The translations under genes and the position numbers were made by a program. The notes below the pieces were generated by a model. That model worked only from the letters and a program-made list of their open reading frames with translations. It was not told where the DNA came from and did not search any database. 64,000 bases of DNA from Chakrabartia godavariana (lineage in GTDB: Bacteria > Pseudomonadota > Alphaproteobacteria > Sphingomonadales > Sphingomonadaceae), in the NCBI GenBank assembly GCA_005518185.1, contig RKSN01000001.1:248001-312000 (forward strand), read 5' to 3'. The stretch's first letter is position 1. Every line of letters starts with the position of its first letter. Of the stretch, positions 36,363 to 46,216 are shown in pieces.

Positions 36363-38590
36363 ACGGCGACCTGCATGAACTGCGGCGGCGTGCTTGGTCC
36401 GGCGGGCATCGCCTCGACCGGATATTTGCCCGGCGGCAGCGCGGTCAGCGGCATCCCGGCAGCGGCGAGCGCGTAGGGCGAGACACGGTGACGCGTGCAC
36501 AGTCCGCCCGCGCCGTCGCTGACCAGGGGCGTTTCAAACTCGACCGCGATGGTGGCTTCGCTTGAGCGGGTGACGACGCCCACGGCGAGCTGGCCGCCGC
36601 CCAGATCGAGCACCAGTCCGGTGTCTACGGGCACGCCGAGCAGCCCTTCGATCCGCGCGCCTGTGGTCGACAGATCGCGCAGCAGCGCCTCATAGCGGTG
36701 GTCCAGATGGATGACACCGATCCGCCGGAACATGGAGCGCCGCTCCGGCCGGTGCCGGTCAGGGCCTTCGGGTTCGATCCGGAATTCGCCCGAGGACATG
36801 CGTTCAAGCGCGGCCTCCAGCTTGAGCGGCTTGGAATAGATATAGCCCTGGATGAAGCGCGCGCCCTTGGAACAGACGAGGTTGAACTGGTCGAACGCCT
36901 CCACGCCCTCAACGGTCGTTTCCATGCCGAGTGCGTCCGACAGGCCGATGATGGCAGCGATGATCTTGGCGCTGTTCTGGTCTTTCTGGGTGCAGCTGTC
37001 GACAAAGCTCTTGTCGACCTTGAGCTTGTCGAATGGCGCGGAGCGCAGATAGCTGAGCGAGGAATAGCCCGTCCCGAAATCATCGAGCGCGAGACGGACG
37101 CCAAGACCCTTCAGCGTTCGAAACGTCTCGTCGACGGTCTCGCTGTCGCCCATGAAGACGCTTTCGGTCAGCTCCAGCTCCAGCCGGTCGGGCGCCAGCC
37201 CGCTTGAGGCGAGCGCATTCATGACGATGGCTGGAAAGCCCGGCGTCGCAAACTGGACGGCGGAGACGTTGACGGCAACGCGCACCGTCTCTGGCCAGGC
37301 GGCCGCATCCTGACAGGCGCGGCGCAGCGCCCATTCGCCCAGCTGGTTGATGAGGTTGGACCGCTCGGCAATCGTGATGAAGACGCCGGGGCTGATGAAG
37401 CCGCGCTCGGGATGTTCCCAGCGCATCAGCGCTTCCAGCCCAACGACCATGTGATCCTTGGTGCGGACGACCGGCTGGTAATGCAGCTCCAGCTCATCCT
37501 TGACCAGCGCAGTGCGCAGGTCGTCTTCCAGAATCCGGGCTTCTTCCGCCTCATCCTTCAGGTCGGCCGAATAGAAACGGAACTGCCCGCGCCCGCCATT
37601 TTTCGCGGCATAGAGCGCAAGGTCCGAATTGCGGATCAGATCGTCCTTCTCCAGCCCGTCATAAGGCGCAATGGCGAGGCCGACCGATGTGCCGATGATC
37701 GCCCGCTCCTCGCCCAGCGCATAAGGCAGCGACACGATCTGGATCAGCTTGGTGGCAAGGTCCCCCAGCTTTCCGCGGTCATCAAGGTCCGGCAGGATGA
37801 TCTGGAACTCATCGCCGCCCAGCCGCCCGATCTCGCCGCGGTCCCCGATGATGCGGCCAAGGCGTTCGGCCACCTGTTTCAGGAGCTCGTCGCCCGCCTG
37901 ATGGCCGAGCGTGTCGTTGACGTGCTTGAACCGGTCGAGATCAAGCATCATCAGCGTGCAACTGCGCTTCGCCGCCTTGAAGGAGGCGAGTGTCGTCTCC
38001 AGCTTGCGGTTCATGCGGTGGCGGTTGGCAAGGCCCGTCAGCGAATCGAACTCGGCCAGCCGCGAATCCTCAAGCTTGCGCTCATATTCGGTCGTGATGT
38101 CTTTTGCGCTGCCGCGATAGCCGATGAAGTCGCCATTTGCGTCAAACTTGGGATGGCCGGAAATCGACCACCAGGTTTGCCGCTCCGCCTGCTTGGCCCG
38201 GCCGGTCGCGAAACGGACGGTCAGGTCGGTGATCTTGTTGCGCGCGCTCAGCTGAAACGCCAGCGGCCGGTCCGACCGCTCACCCGGATTATAGGGATCA
38301 ATTTCGAACAGGCTTGTCAGCGGCTGGGCCAGCAGCGTTTCCAGCGGCGTTCCAAGCCTTTGGACGGCGTTTTCGGAAATATAGATGAGACGCCCTTCGG
38401 CATCCGACGCCCACAGCCAGCCAATGCCCGCTTGCTCAATATCCTCAAGGACTTCCAGGCGACGCTTCATGTCGCCCGGCAGAATGACGGCGACGTCGCC
38501 AAAGTCCTGCCGGTCTTCGGGCACCATCACCGGACTGCGTTCGCCCAGACCTCGAAAGAAACTTCTTACTGCCATGCCGACCTGTTTCAT
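36359..38590 (-). CDS. PAS-GGDEF-EAL-PilZ cyclic-di-GMP protein
   Basis: 743 residues with ATG 38590 chosen (MKQVGMAVRSFF). PAS domain about 48-165; GGDEF domain 180-345 with intact GGDEF at 258-262; EAL domain from about 350 with EAL at 386-388, LDDFGTGYSSL and KVDKSFV, i.e. residues needed for phosphodiesterase activity; PilZ-like domain from about 640 (RRSMFRR then DLSTTGARI). No RxxD inhibitory site stands before GGDEF. Thus one protein may make, cleave and bind c-di-GMP. No transmembrane helix is seen, so it senses a cytoplasmic signal. Confidence 0.9.
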   Translation of the reverse strand: MKQVGMAVRSFFRGLGERSPVMVPEDRQDFGDVAVILPGDMKRRLEVLEDIEQAGIGWLWASDAEGRLIYISENAVQRLGTPLETLLAQPLTSLFEIDPYNPGERSDRPLAFQLSARNKITDLTVRFATGRAKQAERQTWWSISGHPKFDANGDFIGYRGSAKDITTEYERKLEDSRLAEFDSLTGLANRHRMNRKLETTLASFKAAKRSCTLMMLDLDRFKHVNDTLGHQAGDELLKQVAERLGRIIGDRGEIGRLGGDEFQIILPDLDDRGKLGDLATKLIQIVSLPYALGEERAIIGTSVGLAIAPYDGLEKDDLIRNSDLALYAAKNGGRGQFRFYSADLKDEAEEARILEDDLRTALVKDELELHYQPVVRTKDHMVVGLEALMRWEHPERGFISPGVFITIAERSNLINQLGEWALRRACQDAAAWPETVRVAVNVSAVQFATPGFPAIVMNALASSGLAPDRLELELTESVFMGDSETVDETFRTLKGLGVRLALDDFGTGYSSLSYLRSAPFDKLKVDKSFVDSCTQKDQNSAKIIAAIIGLSDALGMETTVEGVEAFDQFNLVCSKGARFIQGYIYSKPLKLEAALERMSSGEFRIEPEGPDRHRPERRSMFRRIGVIHLDHRYEALLRDLSTTGARIEGLLGVPVDTGLVLDLGGGQLAVGVVTRSSEATIAVEFETPLVSDGAGGLCTRHRVSPYALAAAGMPLTALPPGKYPVEAMPAGPSTPPQFMQVAV

Positions 38591-38770
38591 ACCGGCGCGT
38601 CGGGGGACTGTGCGCGCTCTCGGCTGGTCATAGCGCGGCATGGTTTACTTAACGCTAATCCCCACAGGCGTGGCGGCGCCCCGGGTGCATCCCCTTGGCT
38701 TGTGCCGACAGGATCGCCTATCGTTGGCCTTTCGCTCCGGCGTGGCCGGAGGGTTCCTGAAGGATCGAGA

Positions 38771-39934
38771 ATGCGTGCTACCCCTGACTTTGATTTCGCG
38801 CTGACCGAAAGTGCGACGATGATCCGCGAGGCTGCGGGCCGCTTTGCGGATGAACAGATCTTGCCGATCGCAGCTGAAATTGACCGTAATGACCGCTTCC
38901 CCCGCGAATTGTGGGAACCGATGGGCGCGCTCGGCCTGCATGGCATTACGGTGGAGGAGGACTGGGGCGGTCTCGGGCTCGGCTATCTCGACCATGTCAT
39001 CGCAGTGGAGGAAGTCAGCCGCGCGTCGGGCGCTGTCGGCCTGTCTTATGGGGCGCACTCCAACCTGTGCGTCAACCAGATCCGCCGCTGGGGCAATCCG
39101 GACCAGAAGGCCAAATATCTCCCCAAGCTGATTTCGGGCGAACATGTCGGCAGCCTTGCCATGTCAGAGGCGGGCGCCGGTTCTGACGTCGTCTCGATGA
39201 AGCTGCGGGCGGACAAGGTCGATGGCGGCTGGCGGCTCAATGGCACCAAATTCTGGATCACCAACGGCACCTATGCCGATACCCTGGTGGTCTATGCCAA
39301 GTCCGACCCCGACAGCGGCAGCCGGGGCATCACGGCGTTCCTGATCGAAAAGGACATGCCCGGTTTCTCCATCGGCCAGAAGATCGACAAGATGGGCCTG
39401 CGCGGCTCCCCCACGGCGGAGCTGGTGTTCGACGACTGCTTCGTGCCCGACGAACATGTCATGGGCCCCGTCCATGGCGGCGTTGGCGTGCTGATGAGCG
39501 GGCTCGACTATGAACGCGTCGTGCTGGCGGGGATGCAGATCGGCATCATTCAGGCCTGTCTGGACGTCGTCATTCCCTATGTCCGGGAGCGAAAGCAGTT
39601 CGGCAAGCCCATTGGCAGCTTCCAGCTGATGCAGGCCAAGGTCGCCGACATGTATGTCGCGATGCAGTCCGCGCGGGCCTATGTCTACGCGGTCGCCAAG
39701 GCCTGCGACGCCGGACAGACCACGCGCTTCGATGCGGCGGGCGCGATCCTGCTCGCCAGCGAAAATGCCTTCCGCGCAGCGGGTGAGGCCGTGCAGGCGC
39801 TGGGCGGGGCAGGCTATACCAAGGACTGGCCGGTCGAACGCTTCCTGCGCGATGCCAAGCTGCTGGACATTGGGGCGGGAACGAACGAAATTCGCCGGAT
39901 GCTGATCGGCAGAGAACTGATCGGCGCCAGTTGA
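38771..39934 (+). CDS. ivd: Isovaleryl-CoA dehydrogenase
   Basis: 387 residues, acyl-CoA dehydrogenase that oxidises isovaleryl-CoA to 3-methylcrotonyl-CoA in leucine breakdown. Start ATG 38771; longer frames to the left were rejected because they run antisense through the GGDEF gene. Signatures: LSYGAHSNLCVNQIRRWG, SEAGAGSDVVSMK, FWITNGTYADTLVVYAK and the base-containing GLDYERVVLAG typical of IVD rather than short-chain dehydrogenases. First gene of the operon with the carboxylase subunits. Confidence 0.95.
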   Translation: MRATPDFDFALTESATMIREAAGRFADEQILPIAAEIDRNDRFPRELWEPMGALGLHGITVEEDWGGLGLGYLDHVIAVEEVSRASGAVGLSYGAHSNLCVNQIRRWGNPDQKAKYLPKLISGEHVGSLAMSEAGAGSDVVSMKLRADKVDGGWRLNGTKFWITNGTYADTLVVYAKSDPDSGSRGITAFLIEKDMPGFSIGQKIDKMGLRGSPTAELVFDDCFVPDEHVMGPVHGGVGVLMSGLDYERVVLAGMQIGIIQACLDVVIPYVRERKQFGKPIGSFQLMQAKVADMYVAMQSARAYVYAVAKACDAGQTTRFDAAGAILLASENAFRAAGEAVQALGGAGYTKDWPVERFLRDAKLLDIGAGTNEIRRMLIGRELIGAS

Positions 39935-39945
39935 GGGAGTTGGGG

Positions 39946-40932
39946 ATGCTGAAGAAGATCGTCGCGGCGCTTGTCGCGCTGTCGGCCGGGCTGGCCGCGC
40001 CCGCGCTGGCGCGGGTCGAAAAGATGACCGTGCACAGCGCTTCGGTTGAGGGCAATCTGGAGGGCAATACCGCAGACCGCACTGTCTTCGTCATCCTGCC
40101 CGACAGCTATGACAGCGCCAGAAAGACGCGCTACCCCGTGCTTTACTTCCTCCACGGTTTCAACTCGACCGCCGCGTCCTACATGGAACGCACGAAGTTC
40201 GATGAGGCGCTCAGGGCGTCGAAGCTCGACCTCATCATTGTCGTGCCCGACAGCATGACCAAATGGGGCGGGTCGATGTATTCCAACTCGCCTACGATCG
40301 GGAATTTCGAGGACTTCATCGCCAAGGACCTTGTCGCCTGGGTCGATGGACGCTACCGGACGCGGGCGGATCGCGCGTCGCGCGGCCTCGCCGGGCATTC
40401 GATGGGCGGATATGGCACGCTCCGGCTCGGCATGAAGCATCCCGACACTTTCGGCGCGCTCTATGCCATGAACCCGTGCTGCATGATCCCCCGCACGGAC
40501 GCGCTGGCGGATCCCAAGTTTGAGAAGATGACGGTGGACGAGGCCTTGCAGGCGCCGTGGATGGAGCGCGGCAACTTCGCGGTCGCCGCCGCATGGTCGC
40601 CCAACCCCGCCAAGCCGCCCTTCTACGCCGATCTCGCGACCAAGGATGGCAAGGCAGACGCGTTCGTGCTCGCGCAATGGGCGGCCAATTCTCCGGCGGC
40701 CTTTGCCGCGCAATATGTCCCCGCCCTCCGGCAGATGGCGGGCATCGGCATCGACACGGGCGACACCGACTTTGTGAAGGCGGACGACATCCTGATCCAC
40801 GAGCAATTGCTGAAGCTTGGCGTCGCGCATGATTGGGAACTCTATGTCGGCGACCATGGCAACCGGGTCACTGAACGCTTTGGCACCGTGGTGTTGCCTT
40901 TCTTTGCCAAGCATCTGAAAGCGGGGAAATGA
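39946..40932 (+). CDS. Exported alpha/beta-hydrolase (esterase D-type)
   Basis: 328 residues with a signal peptide (cleavage after ALA, residue 22). The nucleophile elbow [12 protein letters not shown] carries Ser152, a putative Asp lies in GIDTGDTDF and a His in GDHGN. It resembles putative esterases of the PF00756 family, which include trehalose/mycolyl-type and feruloyl esterases. It lies between isovaleryl-CoA dehydrogenase and the carboxylase beta subunit (start 12 bases after ivd, stop overlapping mccB by four bases), an unusual member for this pathway; a link with ester-type leucine-derived compounds is inference. Confidence 0.8.
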   Translation: MLKKIVAALVALSAGLAAPALARVEKMTVHSASVEGNLEGNTADRTVFVILPDSYDSARKTRYPVLYFLHGFNSTAASYMERTKFDEALRASKLDLIIVVPDSMTKWGGSMYSNSPTIGNFEDFIAKDLVAWVDGRYRTRADRASRGLAGHSMGGYGTLRLGMKHPDTFGALYAMNPCCMIPRTDALADPKFEKMTVDEALQAPWMERGNFAVAAAWSPNPAKPPFYADLATKDGKADAFVLAQWAANSPAAFAAQYVPALRQMAGIGIDTGDTDFVKADDILIHEQLLKLGVAHDWELYVGDHGNRVTERFGTVVLPFFAKHLKAGK

Positions 40933-42530
40933 CAGCACCCGTCCTTCCCACCAATTACACGCCCGAAGACCCCGAGACGCAGGCCCGCGCGGCGCACAAC
41001 CGCGCGCTGCGCGATGAGCTTCGCGCGCGTGTCGCCAAAGCCGCATTGGGCGGCGATGAAAAATCCCGCGACCGGCATGTCGCACGCGGCAAGCTGCTTC
41101 CCCGGGACCGCGTCGAGCATCTGCTCGATCCGGGATCGCCACTGCTCGAAATCGGGCAACTCGCGGCCAACGGCATGTATGGGGACGAAGTGCCGGGCGC
41201 GGGGATCATCACCGCCATCGGCCGCGTGTCGGGCCGCCAGTGCATGATCTTTGCCAATGACGCGACGGTCAAAGGCGGCACCTATTTCCCGATGACGGTG
41301 AAGAAGCATCTCCGCGCGCAGGAGATCGCGATGGAGAACCGGCTGCCGTGCATCTATCTGGTCGATAGCGGCGGCGCGAACCTGCCCAATCAGGCAGAGG
41401 TCTTCCCCGACCGCGATCATTTCGGGCGCTTCTTCTACAATCAGGCAAACATGTCGGCGCGCGGCATTCCGCAGATCGCCAGCGTCATGGGCAGCTGCAC
41501 GGCGGGCGGCGCCTATGTGCCGGCCATGTCCGACGAAACCGTCATCGTCCGCAATCAGGGCACGATCTTCCTCGCGGGCCCGCCGCTGGTGAAGGCCGCG
41601 ACGGGCGAGGAAATCAGCGCCGAAGATCTGGGCGGCGGCGATCTCCACGCGAAGAAGTCAGGCGTGGTCGATCATCTGGCGGAGAATGACGAACATGCGC
41701 TGACCATCGTGCGGGACATCGTCAGCCATCTGGGCGCAGGCGAGACATTCAAGGTCGAAACGCGTGATCCGCGCCCGCCCAAATATGATCCCGAAGAGCT
41801 GTACGGCATCATCCCGCAGGACGTGCGTGCGCCCTATGACGTGCATGAGGTGATCGCGCGCATCGTCGACGGCAGCGAGTTCCATGAATTCAAGGCGCAT
41901 TATGGCAGCACGCTTGTCTGCGGCTTTGCCCATATCTGGGGGATGCCCGTCGCGATCCTTGCAAACAACGGCGTGCTGTTCAGCGAAAGCGCGCAGAAGG
42001 GCGCGCACTTCATCGAGCTGGCGCAGCAGCGGCGCATCCCCCTCCTCTTCCTCCAGAACATCTCTGGCTTCATGGTCGGCGGCAAATATGAGGCGGAAGG
42101 CATTGCCAAACATGGGGCAAAGCTCGTGACGGCCGTTGCCACCGCGTCGGTGCCCAAGATCACCGTGCTCATCGGTGGGTCATTCGGCGCGGGCAATTAC
42201 GGCATGTGCGGCCGTGCCTATCAGCCGCGCTTCCTCTTCACCTGGCCCAATGCGCGCATTTCCGTGATGGGTGGCGAGCAGGCGGCCAGCGTGCTGGCGA
42301 CCGTCCACCGCGATGCCGACAAATGGTCACCCGAGGAGGCAGAGGCCTTCAAGGCGCCGATCCGCCAGAAGTACGAGGATGAGGGCAACCCCTATTACGC
42401 CACCGCGCGGCTTTGGGATGACGGGATCATCGATCCGGCGCAGACACGCGATGTGCTGGGGCTGGCGCTGGCGGCTGCGCTGAACGCGCCGATGGATGAG
42501 GGGGCACGCTTTGGCGTGTTCCGGATGTGA
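40929..42530 (+). CDS. mccB: Methylcrotonyl-CoA carboxylase, carboxyltransferase (beta) subunit
   Basis: 533 residues. Transfers CO2 from biotin to 3-methylcrotonyl-CoA, giving 3-methylglutaconyl-CoA. The oxyanion-hole region [42 protein letters not shown] and [19 protein letters not shown] match MCC beta rather than propionyl-CoA carboxylase. Starts in the ATGA overlap with the esterase. The alpha subunit is separated from it by the DUF559 element. Confidence 0.94.
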   Translation: MTAPVLPTNYTPEDPETQARAAHNRALRDELRARVAKAALGGDEKSRDRHVARGKLLPRDRVEHLLDPGSPLLEIGQLAANGMYGDEVPGAGIITAIGRVSGRQCMIFANDATVKGGTYFPMTVKKHLRAQEIAMENRLPCIYLVDSGGANLPNQAEVFPDRDHFGRFFYNQANMSARGIPQIASVMGSCTAGGAYVPAMSDETVIVRNQGTIFLAGPPLVKAATGEEISAEDLGGGDLHAKKSGVVDHLAENDEHALTIVRDIVSHLGAGETFKVETRDPRPPKYDPEELYGIIPQDVRAPYDVHEVIARIVDGSEFHEFKAHYGSTLVCGFAHIWGMPVAILANNGVLFSESAQKGAHFIELAQQRRIPLLFLQNISGFMVGGKYEAEGIAKHGAKLVTAVATASVPKITVLIGGSFGAGNYGMCGRAYQPRFLFTWPNARISVMGGEQAASVLATVHRDADKWSPEEAEAFKAPIRQKYEDEGNPYYATARLWDDGIIDPAQTRDVLGLALAAALNAPMDEGARFGVFRM

Positions 42531-42553
42531 GAAGCGGGCCGTCGCCACGTTCA

Positions 42554-42612
42554 ATCCTCCCCGAGCTTGCCTCGGGGAGGGGGACCGCCGCCATCGGCGG
42601 TGGTGGAGGGGC
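42554..42612. repeat. Left inverted repeat of the DUF559 element
   Basis: The 59 bases read as two consecutive hairpins: tcctccccgag/ctcggggagga and ccgcc/ggcgg. Apart from one base, the first 36 bases match the reverse complement of the right repeat (42986-43046). Confidence 0.9.
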
Positions 42613-42617
42613 CTTCC

Positions 42618-43064
42618 GTGCTTAAGGATCAAGCGCCGAAAGCAGACAATCGCACTGTCGCCCGTGCGCGGAGGTTGCGCCGCGAGATGAGCTTGCCCGA
42701 AGTCCTCCTTTGGCGCTTGCTGCGGGGACAACCGCAGGGAATGAAGTTTCGGCGGCAGCATCCCTCAGGCGATTTCATCCTGGACTTCTATTGCAGCGAT
42801 GCACGGCTGTGCGTTGAGATTGATGGGATTTCCCACGACATGGACAATCGTCCGGCGCGCGATGAGCGGCGCGATACATGGCTAAAGGCGGAAGGAATTG
42901 AGACGGTGCGCATTGCGGCAGAGGATGTGCTGAGAGATGCGACGGCTGTTGCCGACGGCCTCATTGCGATCGCACGATCGCGCCTGCCCCTCCACCACCC
43001 TGCAAATGCAGGGCGGTCCCCCTCCCCGAGACAAGCTCGGGGAGGATGGGAGGCAACCGCATGA
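42618..43064 (+). CDS. DUF559 (Vsr-like PD-(D/E)XK nuclease fold) protein
   Basis: About 148 residues from GTG 42618; TTG at 42567 and ATG at 42687 are alternatives. The core runs LRREMSLPEVLLWRLLRGQ, FRRQHPSGDFILDFYC and LCVEIDGISHDMDN, with the DFxxDFY and EID acidic residues typical of the endonuclease-like DUF559 fold related to Vsr. The reading frame begins just after, or inside, the left inverted repeat and its last 25 codons are written by the right repeat. Its stop overlaps the start of the carboxylase alpha gene. Function of the family is unknown. Confidence 0.78.
   Translation: MLKDQAPKADNRTVARARRLRREMSLPEVLLWRLLRGQPQGMKFRRQHPSGDFILDFYCSDARLCVEIDGISHDMDNRPARDERRDTWLKAEGIETVRIAAEDVLRDATAVADGLIAIARSRLPLHHPANAGRSPSPRQARGGWEATA
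42986..43046. repeat. Right inverted repeat of the DUF559 element
   Basis: Reverse complement of the left repeat (42554-42612) with one mismatch in the outer 36 bases; the inner hairpin differs in loop sequence (ccctgca/tgcaggg in place of ccgcc/ggcgg) but still pairs. Confidence 0.9.
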
Positions 43065-44905
43065 TCACCTCTCTCCTCATCGCCAATCGCGGGGAAATTG
43101 CCTGCCGGATCATCCGCACGGCGCGGGACATGGGCATTCGCACCGTTGCCGTCTTTTCGGATGCGGACCGCAACGCGCTGCATGTGCGGGAAGCGGATCA
43201 GGCGGTGCATATCGGGCCATCGCCGGCGCGCGAAAGCTATCTGGTCGGGGAGCGCATCATCGCTGCCGCCCGGGCTGCGGGTGCCGAGGCGATCCATCCC
43301 GGTTACGGCTTCCTGTCCGAAAATGCCGCCTTTGCGCAGGCCGTCCTTGATGCAGGGCTGATCTGGGTCGGGCCGCGCCCTGCCAGCATCACCGCGATGG
43401 GCCTGAAGGATGCCGCCAAGGCACTGATGGCGGAGGCGGGCGTGCCCGTGACGCCGGGCTATATGGGGGACAATCAGGACCCGGCCTTCCTTGCGGCCGA
43501 GGCGGAGAAGATCGGCTATCCCGTCCTCATCAAGGCGGTCGCGGGTGGCGGCGGGAAGGGGATGCGCAAGGTCGAGGCGGCAGCGGACTTTGCAGATAGC
43601 CTTGCGTCCTGCCAGCGCGAGGCGGCGGCCTCGTTCGGCAACGATCATGTGCTGATCGAGAAGTATATCCAGACGCCGCGCCATATCGAGGTGCAGGTGT
43701 TCGGCGATACGCATGGCAATATCGTCCATCTGTTTGAGCGCGACTGCTCGCTGCAGCGCCGCCACCAGAAGGTGATCGAGGAAGCGCCTGCGCCGGGCAT
43801 GGACGCGGCCACCCGCGCGCAGCTCTGCGCCGCGGCCGTCCGGGCGGCCAAGGCGGTCGATTATGTCGGCGCGGGCACGATCGAATTCATCGCCGATGCG
43901 TCCGAAGGCCTGCGCGCCGACCGCATCTGGTTCATGGAAATGAACACGCGGCTTCAGGTCGAGCATCCGGTGACCGAAGAGATCACGGGCGTCGATCTCG
44001 TCGAATGGCAGCTGCGCGTGGCCTCGGGCGAACCGCTGCCGGTGTCGCAGGATGCGCTTTCCATCAACGGCTGGGCGATGGAAGCGCGGCTTTATGCCGA
44101 AGACCCGGCCAAGGGCTTCCTGCCCTCGATCGGGCGGCTTGATCTGTTCCAGCCGGGCGAGGGGCTGGGCGGGCGCGTCGATACGGGCGTCACCGAAGGC
44201 GCGGAGGTCTCGCCCTTCTACGATCCGATGATCGCCAAGCTGATCGCGCATGGCGACACGCGCGATGAGGCGCGGGAGCTTCTGTCAGAGATGCTGCATG
44301 AGAGCGCCATCTGGCCGGTGAAGACCAACGCGGCGTTCCTTATCAACGCGCTGGCACATCCCGACTTTGCGGCAGGCGCGGTGGATACCGGGCTGATTGG
44401 CCGCGACGGGGAGGCGATGGCAGCGCAACCCGTTCCGTCCGCCCATGCGCTGACGCGCGCGGCGATGGCGATGGTGCCCAAGTCCGCTTTTGCCGGGTTC
44501 CGGCTCAACGCGCCCGACAAGCGCGCGGCACCGTTCCTGCTCGATGGAGAACGGGTTGAAGTAGCGCTGCACGGCCCCGGTGAGGATGCGCCTGCGCCCT
44601 CCATGCTGGTGGCGGAAGGCGGCGCGGTCTGGGTGCTCGCGCCCTATCGCTTTGATGGCAGCCATGGCGGCAGCGCGGCGGATGGCGACATCCTTTCCCC
44701 CATGCCGGGCAAGGTCATTGCCGTTATGGTGGCGGCAGGGGCGGCGGTTACCAAGGGGCAGAAGCTCCTCACGCTCGAAGCGATGAAGATGGAGCACACG
44801 CTTGTCGCGCCATTTGATGGCGTGGTGGCGGAGCTCAACGCCGCGGCCGGCGCGCAGGTGCAGGTGGAGGCGTTGCTCGCCCGGATCGAACCGACGGCCG
44901 CCTGA
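43061..44905 (+). CDS. mccA: Methylcrotonyl-CoA carboxylase, biotin carboxylase/BCCP (alpha) subunit
   Basis: 614 residues from ATG 43061 (GGGAGG seven bases before; an in-frame ATG at 43046 is less likely). Biotin carboxylase domain about 1-450: ITSLLIANRGEIACRII start, GGGGKGMR ATP-grasp loop, and the FMEMNTRLQVEHPVTE motif. C-terminal biotinyl domain with EAMKMEHT; the biotinyl lysine is Lys576. With mccB it forms the leucine-pathway carboxylase. Hydratase and HMG-CoA lyase genes are not adjacent. Confidence 0.95.
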   Translation: MITSLLIANRGEIACRIIRTARDMGIRTVAVFSDADRNALHVREADQAVHIGPSPARESYLVGERIIAAARAAGAEAIHPGYGFLSENAAFAQAVLDAGLIWVGPRPASITAMGLKDAAKALMAEAGVPVTPGYMGDNQDPAFLAAEAEKIGYPVLIKAVAGGGGKGMRKVEAAADFADSLASCQREAAASFGNDHVLIEKYIQTPRHIEVQVFGDTHGNIVHLFERDCSLQRRHQKVIEEAPAPGMDAATRAQLCAAAVRAAKAVDYVGAGTIEFIADASEGLRADRIWFMEMNTRLQVEHPVTEEITGVDLVEWQLRVASGEPLPVSQDALSINGWAMEARLYAEDPAKGFLPSIGRLDLFQPGEGLGGRVDTGVTEGAEVSPFYDPMIAKLIAHGDTRDEARELLSEMLHESAIWPVKTNAAFLINALAHPDFAAGAVDTGLIGRDGEAMAAQPVPSAHALTRAAMAMVPKSAFAGFRLNAPDKRAAPFLLDGERVEVALHGPGEDAPAPSMLVAEGGAVWVLAPYRFDGSHGGSAADGDILSPMPGKVIAVMVAAGAAVTKGQKLLTLEAMKMEHTLVAPFDGVVAELNAAAGAQVQVEALLARIEPTAA

Positions 44906-44924
44906 CCGGCCCCGTGCGGCAAGA

Positions 44925-46154
44925 TCAGGCGAGCAGGTCTTTCAAAGGCACCGTCGTATCGGCGAGCTTGGCGGGATCGATCACGGCGCCCGCTTCCACG
45001 AGCTTGCGGCCCTGTACATAGTCCTTGACCACGTTGACACAGTCGAGCGCGATCAGGCGACCCGCCTTCAGGTAAAGCACCGAAAACGCGCGCGTTGCAG
45101 GATCGCCGCGCAGGACGGTCTGGTCATAGCCGACCGAGAGGCCCGCCGTCTGGAGCTTGAGGTCATACTGGTTGGACCAGAACCAGGGGAAGGCGTGATA
45201 GGGCTGCGCGTCGCCGCAGATCGCCTTGGCGACGCAGGTGCCCATGTCATTGGCGTTCTGCACCGACTCCACGCGCATCACCGCGCCTTCGGCATAGGCG
45301 CAGGCAAAGGCCGCGCAGTCACCGATCGCATAGACATCGGGCAGCGTCGTCCGGCACTGGTCATCGACATTGACGCCATTGCCACCTTCCGCACCCGCTG
45401 CGATCAGCGGCGCGACCGAGGGAATGATGCCGATGCCGACAATCACGACCTCGGCAGGAAGGACGCTGCCATCGGCGAGCTTGACGCCGGTGACCTTGCC
45501 TGCCTCACCGACAAGGCTGTCGACCGCTACATTGGTGCGCAGGTCGACGCCGTGTACGCGGTGGTCCGCTTCGTAAAAGGCCGAGATTTCGGGGCCGGCC
45601 ACACGCGCGAGGATGCGCGGCAGCGCCTCCAGCAGTGTCACCGAACAGCCAAGCTTGGTAAGGACGGCGGCGGCTTCGAGCCCGATATAGCCGCCGCCGA
45701 TGACGACGACCTTCTTCGCGCCCGCATCGAGTTCGCCCATCAGCCGGTCAACGTCGGCGCGCGTGCGCACGGCATGGACCCCGGCCAGATCGGCTCCGGC
45801 GCAGGACAGCTTGCGCGGATCGCCGCCCGCCGCCCAGATGAGCTTGCCATAGGTCACGGCGGACCCGTCATCGAGCGTGACCTGATGCGCGGCGGCATCG
45901 ACCGCAGTGACTTCGGTGCCGAGCTTCAGCGTGACGTTCTTGTCCACCCAGAATTGCGGCGGACGGATGTAGAGCCGCTCAAATTCCTTGTCGCGGGCGA
46001 GATATTCCTTGGACAGAGGCGGGCGTTCATAGGGCGGCTCGCTTTCGCGGCCGATCATCAGGATCGAGCCTTCAAAGCCGTTGGTGCGCAGCGCCAGCGC
46101 GACCTGCGCCCCGCCATGCCCGGCTCCCACGATCACGACATCCGCCTGCGTCAT
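44925..46154 (-). CDS. NAD(P)H-dependent ferredoxin/rubredoxin reductase-type flavoprotein
   Basis: 409 residues with two Rossmann motifs, [16 protein letters not shown] (5-20) and [16 protein letters not shown] (about 147-162), an ATG-type link and the GDCAAF segment. Similar to putidaredoxin reductase and related electron-transfer partners of P450 or Rieske oxygenases. No ferredoxin or oxygenase gene is near, so the partner is unknown. It converges on mccA with 19 bases between. Confidence 0.86.
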   Translation of the reverse strand: MTQADVVIVGAGHGGAQVALALRTNGFEGSILMIGRESEPPYERPPLSKEYLARDKEFERLYIRPPQFWVDKNVTLKLGTEVTAVDAAAHQVTLDDGSAVTYGKLIWAAGGDPRKLSCAGADLAGVHAVRTRADVDRLMGELDAGAKKVVVIGGGYIGLEAAAVLTKLGCSVTLLEALPRILARVAGPEISAFYEADHRVHGVDLRTNVAVDSLVGEAGKVTGVKLADGSVLPAEVVIVGIGIIPSVAPLIAAGAEGGNGVNVDDQCRTTLPDVYAIGDCAAFACAYAEGAVMRVESVQNANDMGTCVAKAICGDAQPYHAFPWFWSNQYDLKLQTAGLSVGYDQTVLRGDPATRAFSVLYLKAGRLIALDCVNVVKDYVQGRKLVEAGAVIDPAKLADTTVPLKDLLA

Positions 46155-46216
46155 ATCCCGAATCCTCCCGTACTGCCGCGCGGGATTGAGGCTTCGTGGC
46201 CTCGGGTCAAGTGGTT

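Noticed and set aside
37412-38770. N-terminal extension of isovaleryl-CoA dehydrogenase
   Set aside because: The extra 450 codons are antisense to the GGDEF/EAL gene; ATG 38771 gives the normal length for the family.
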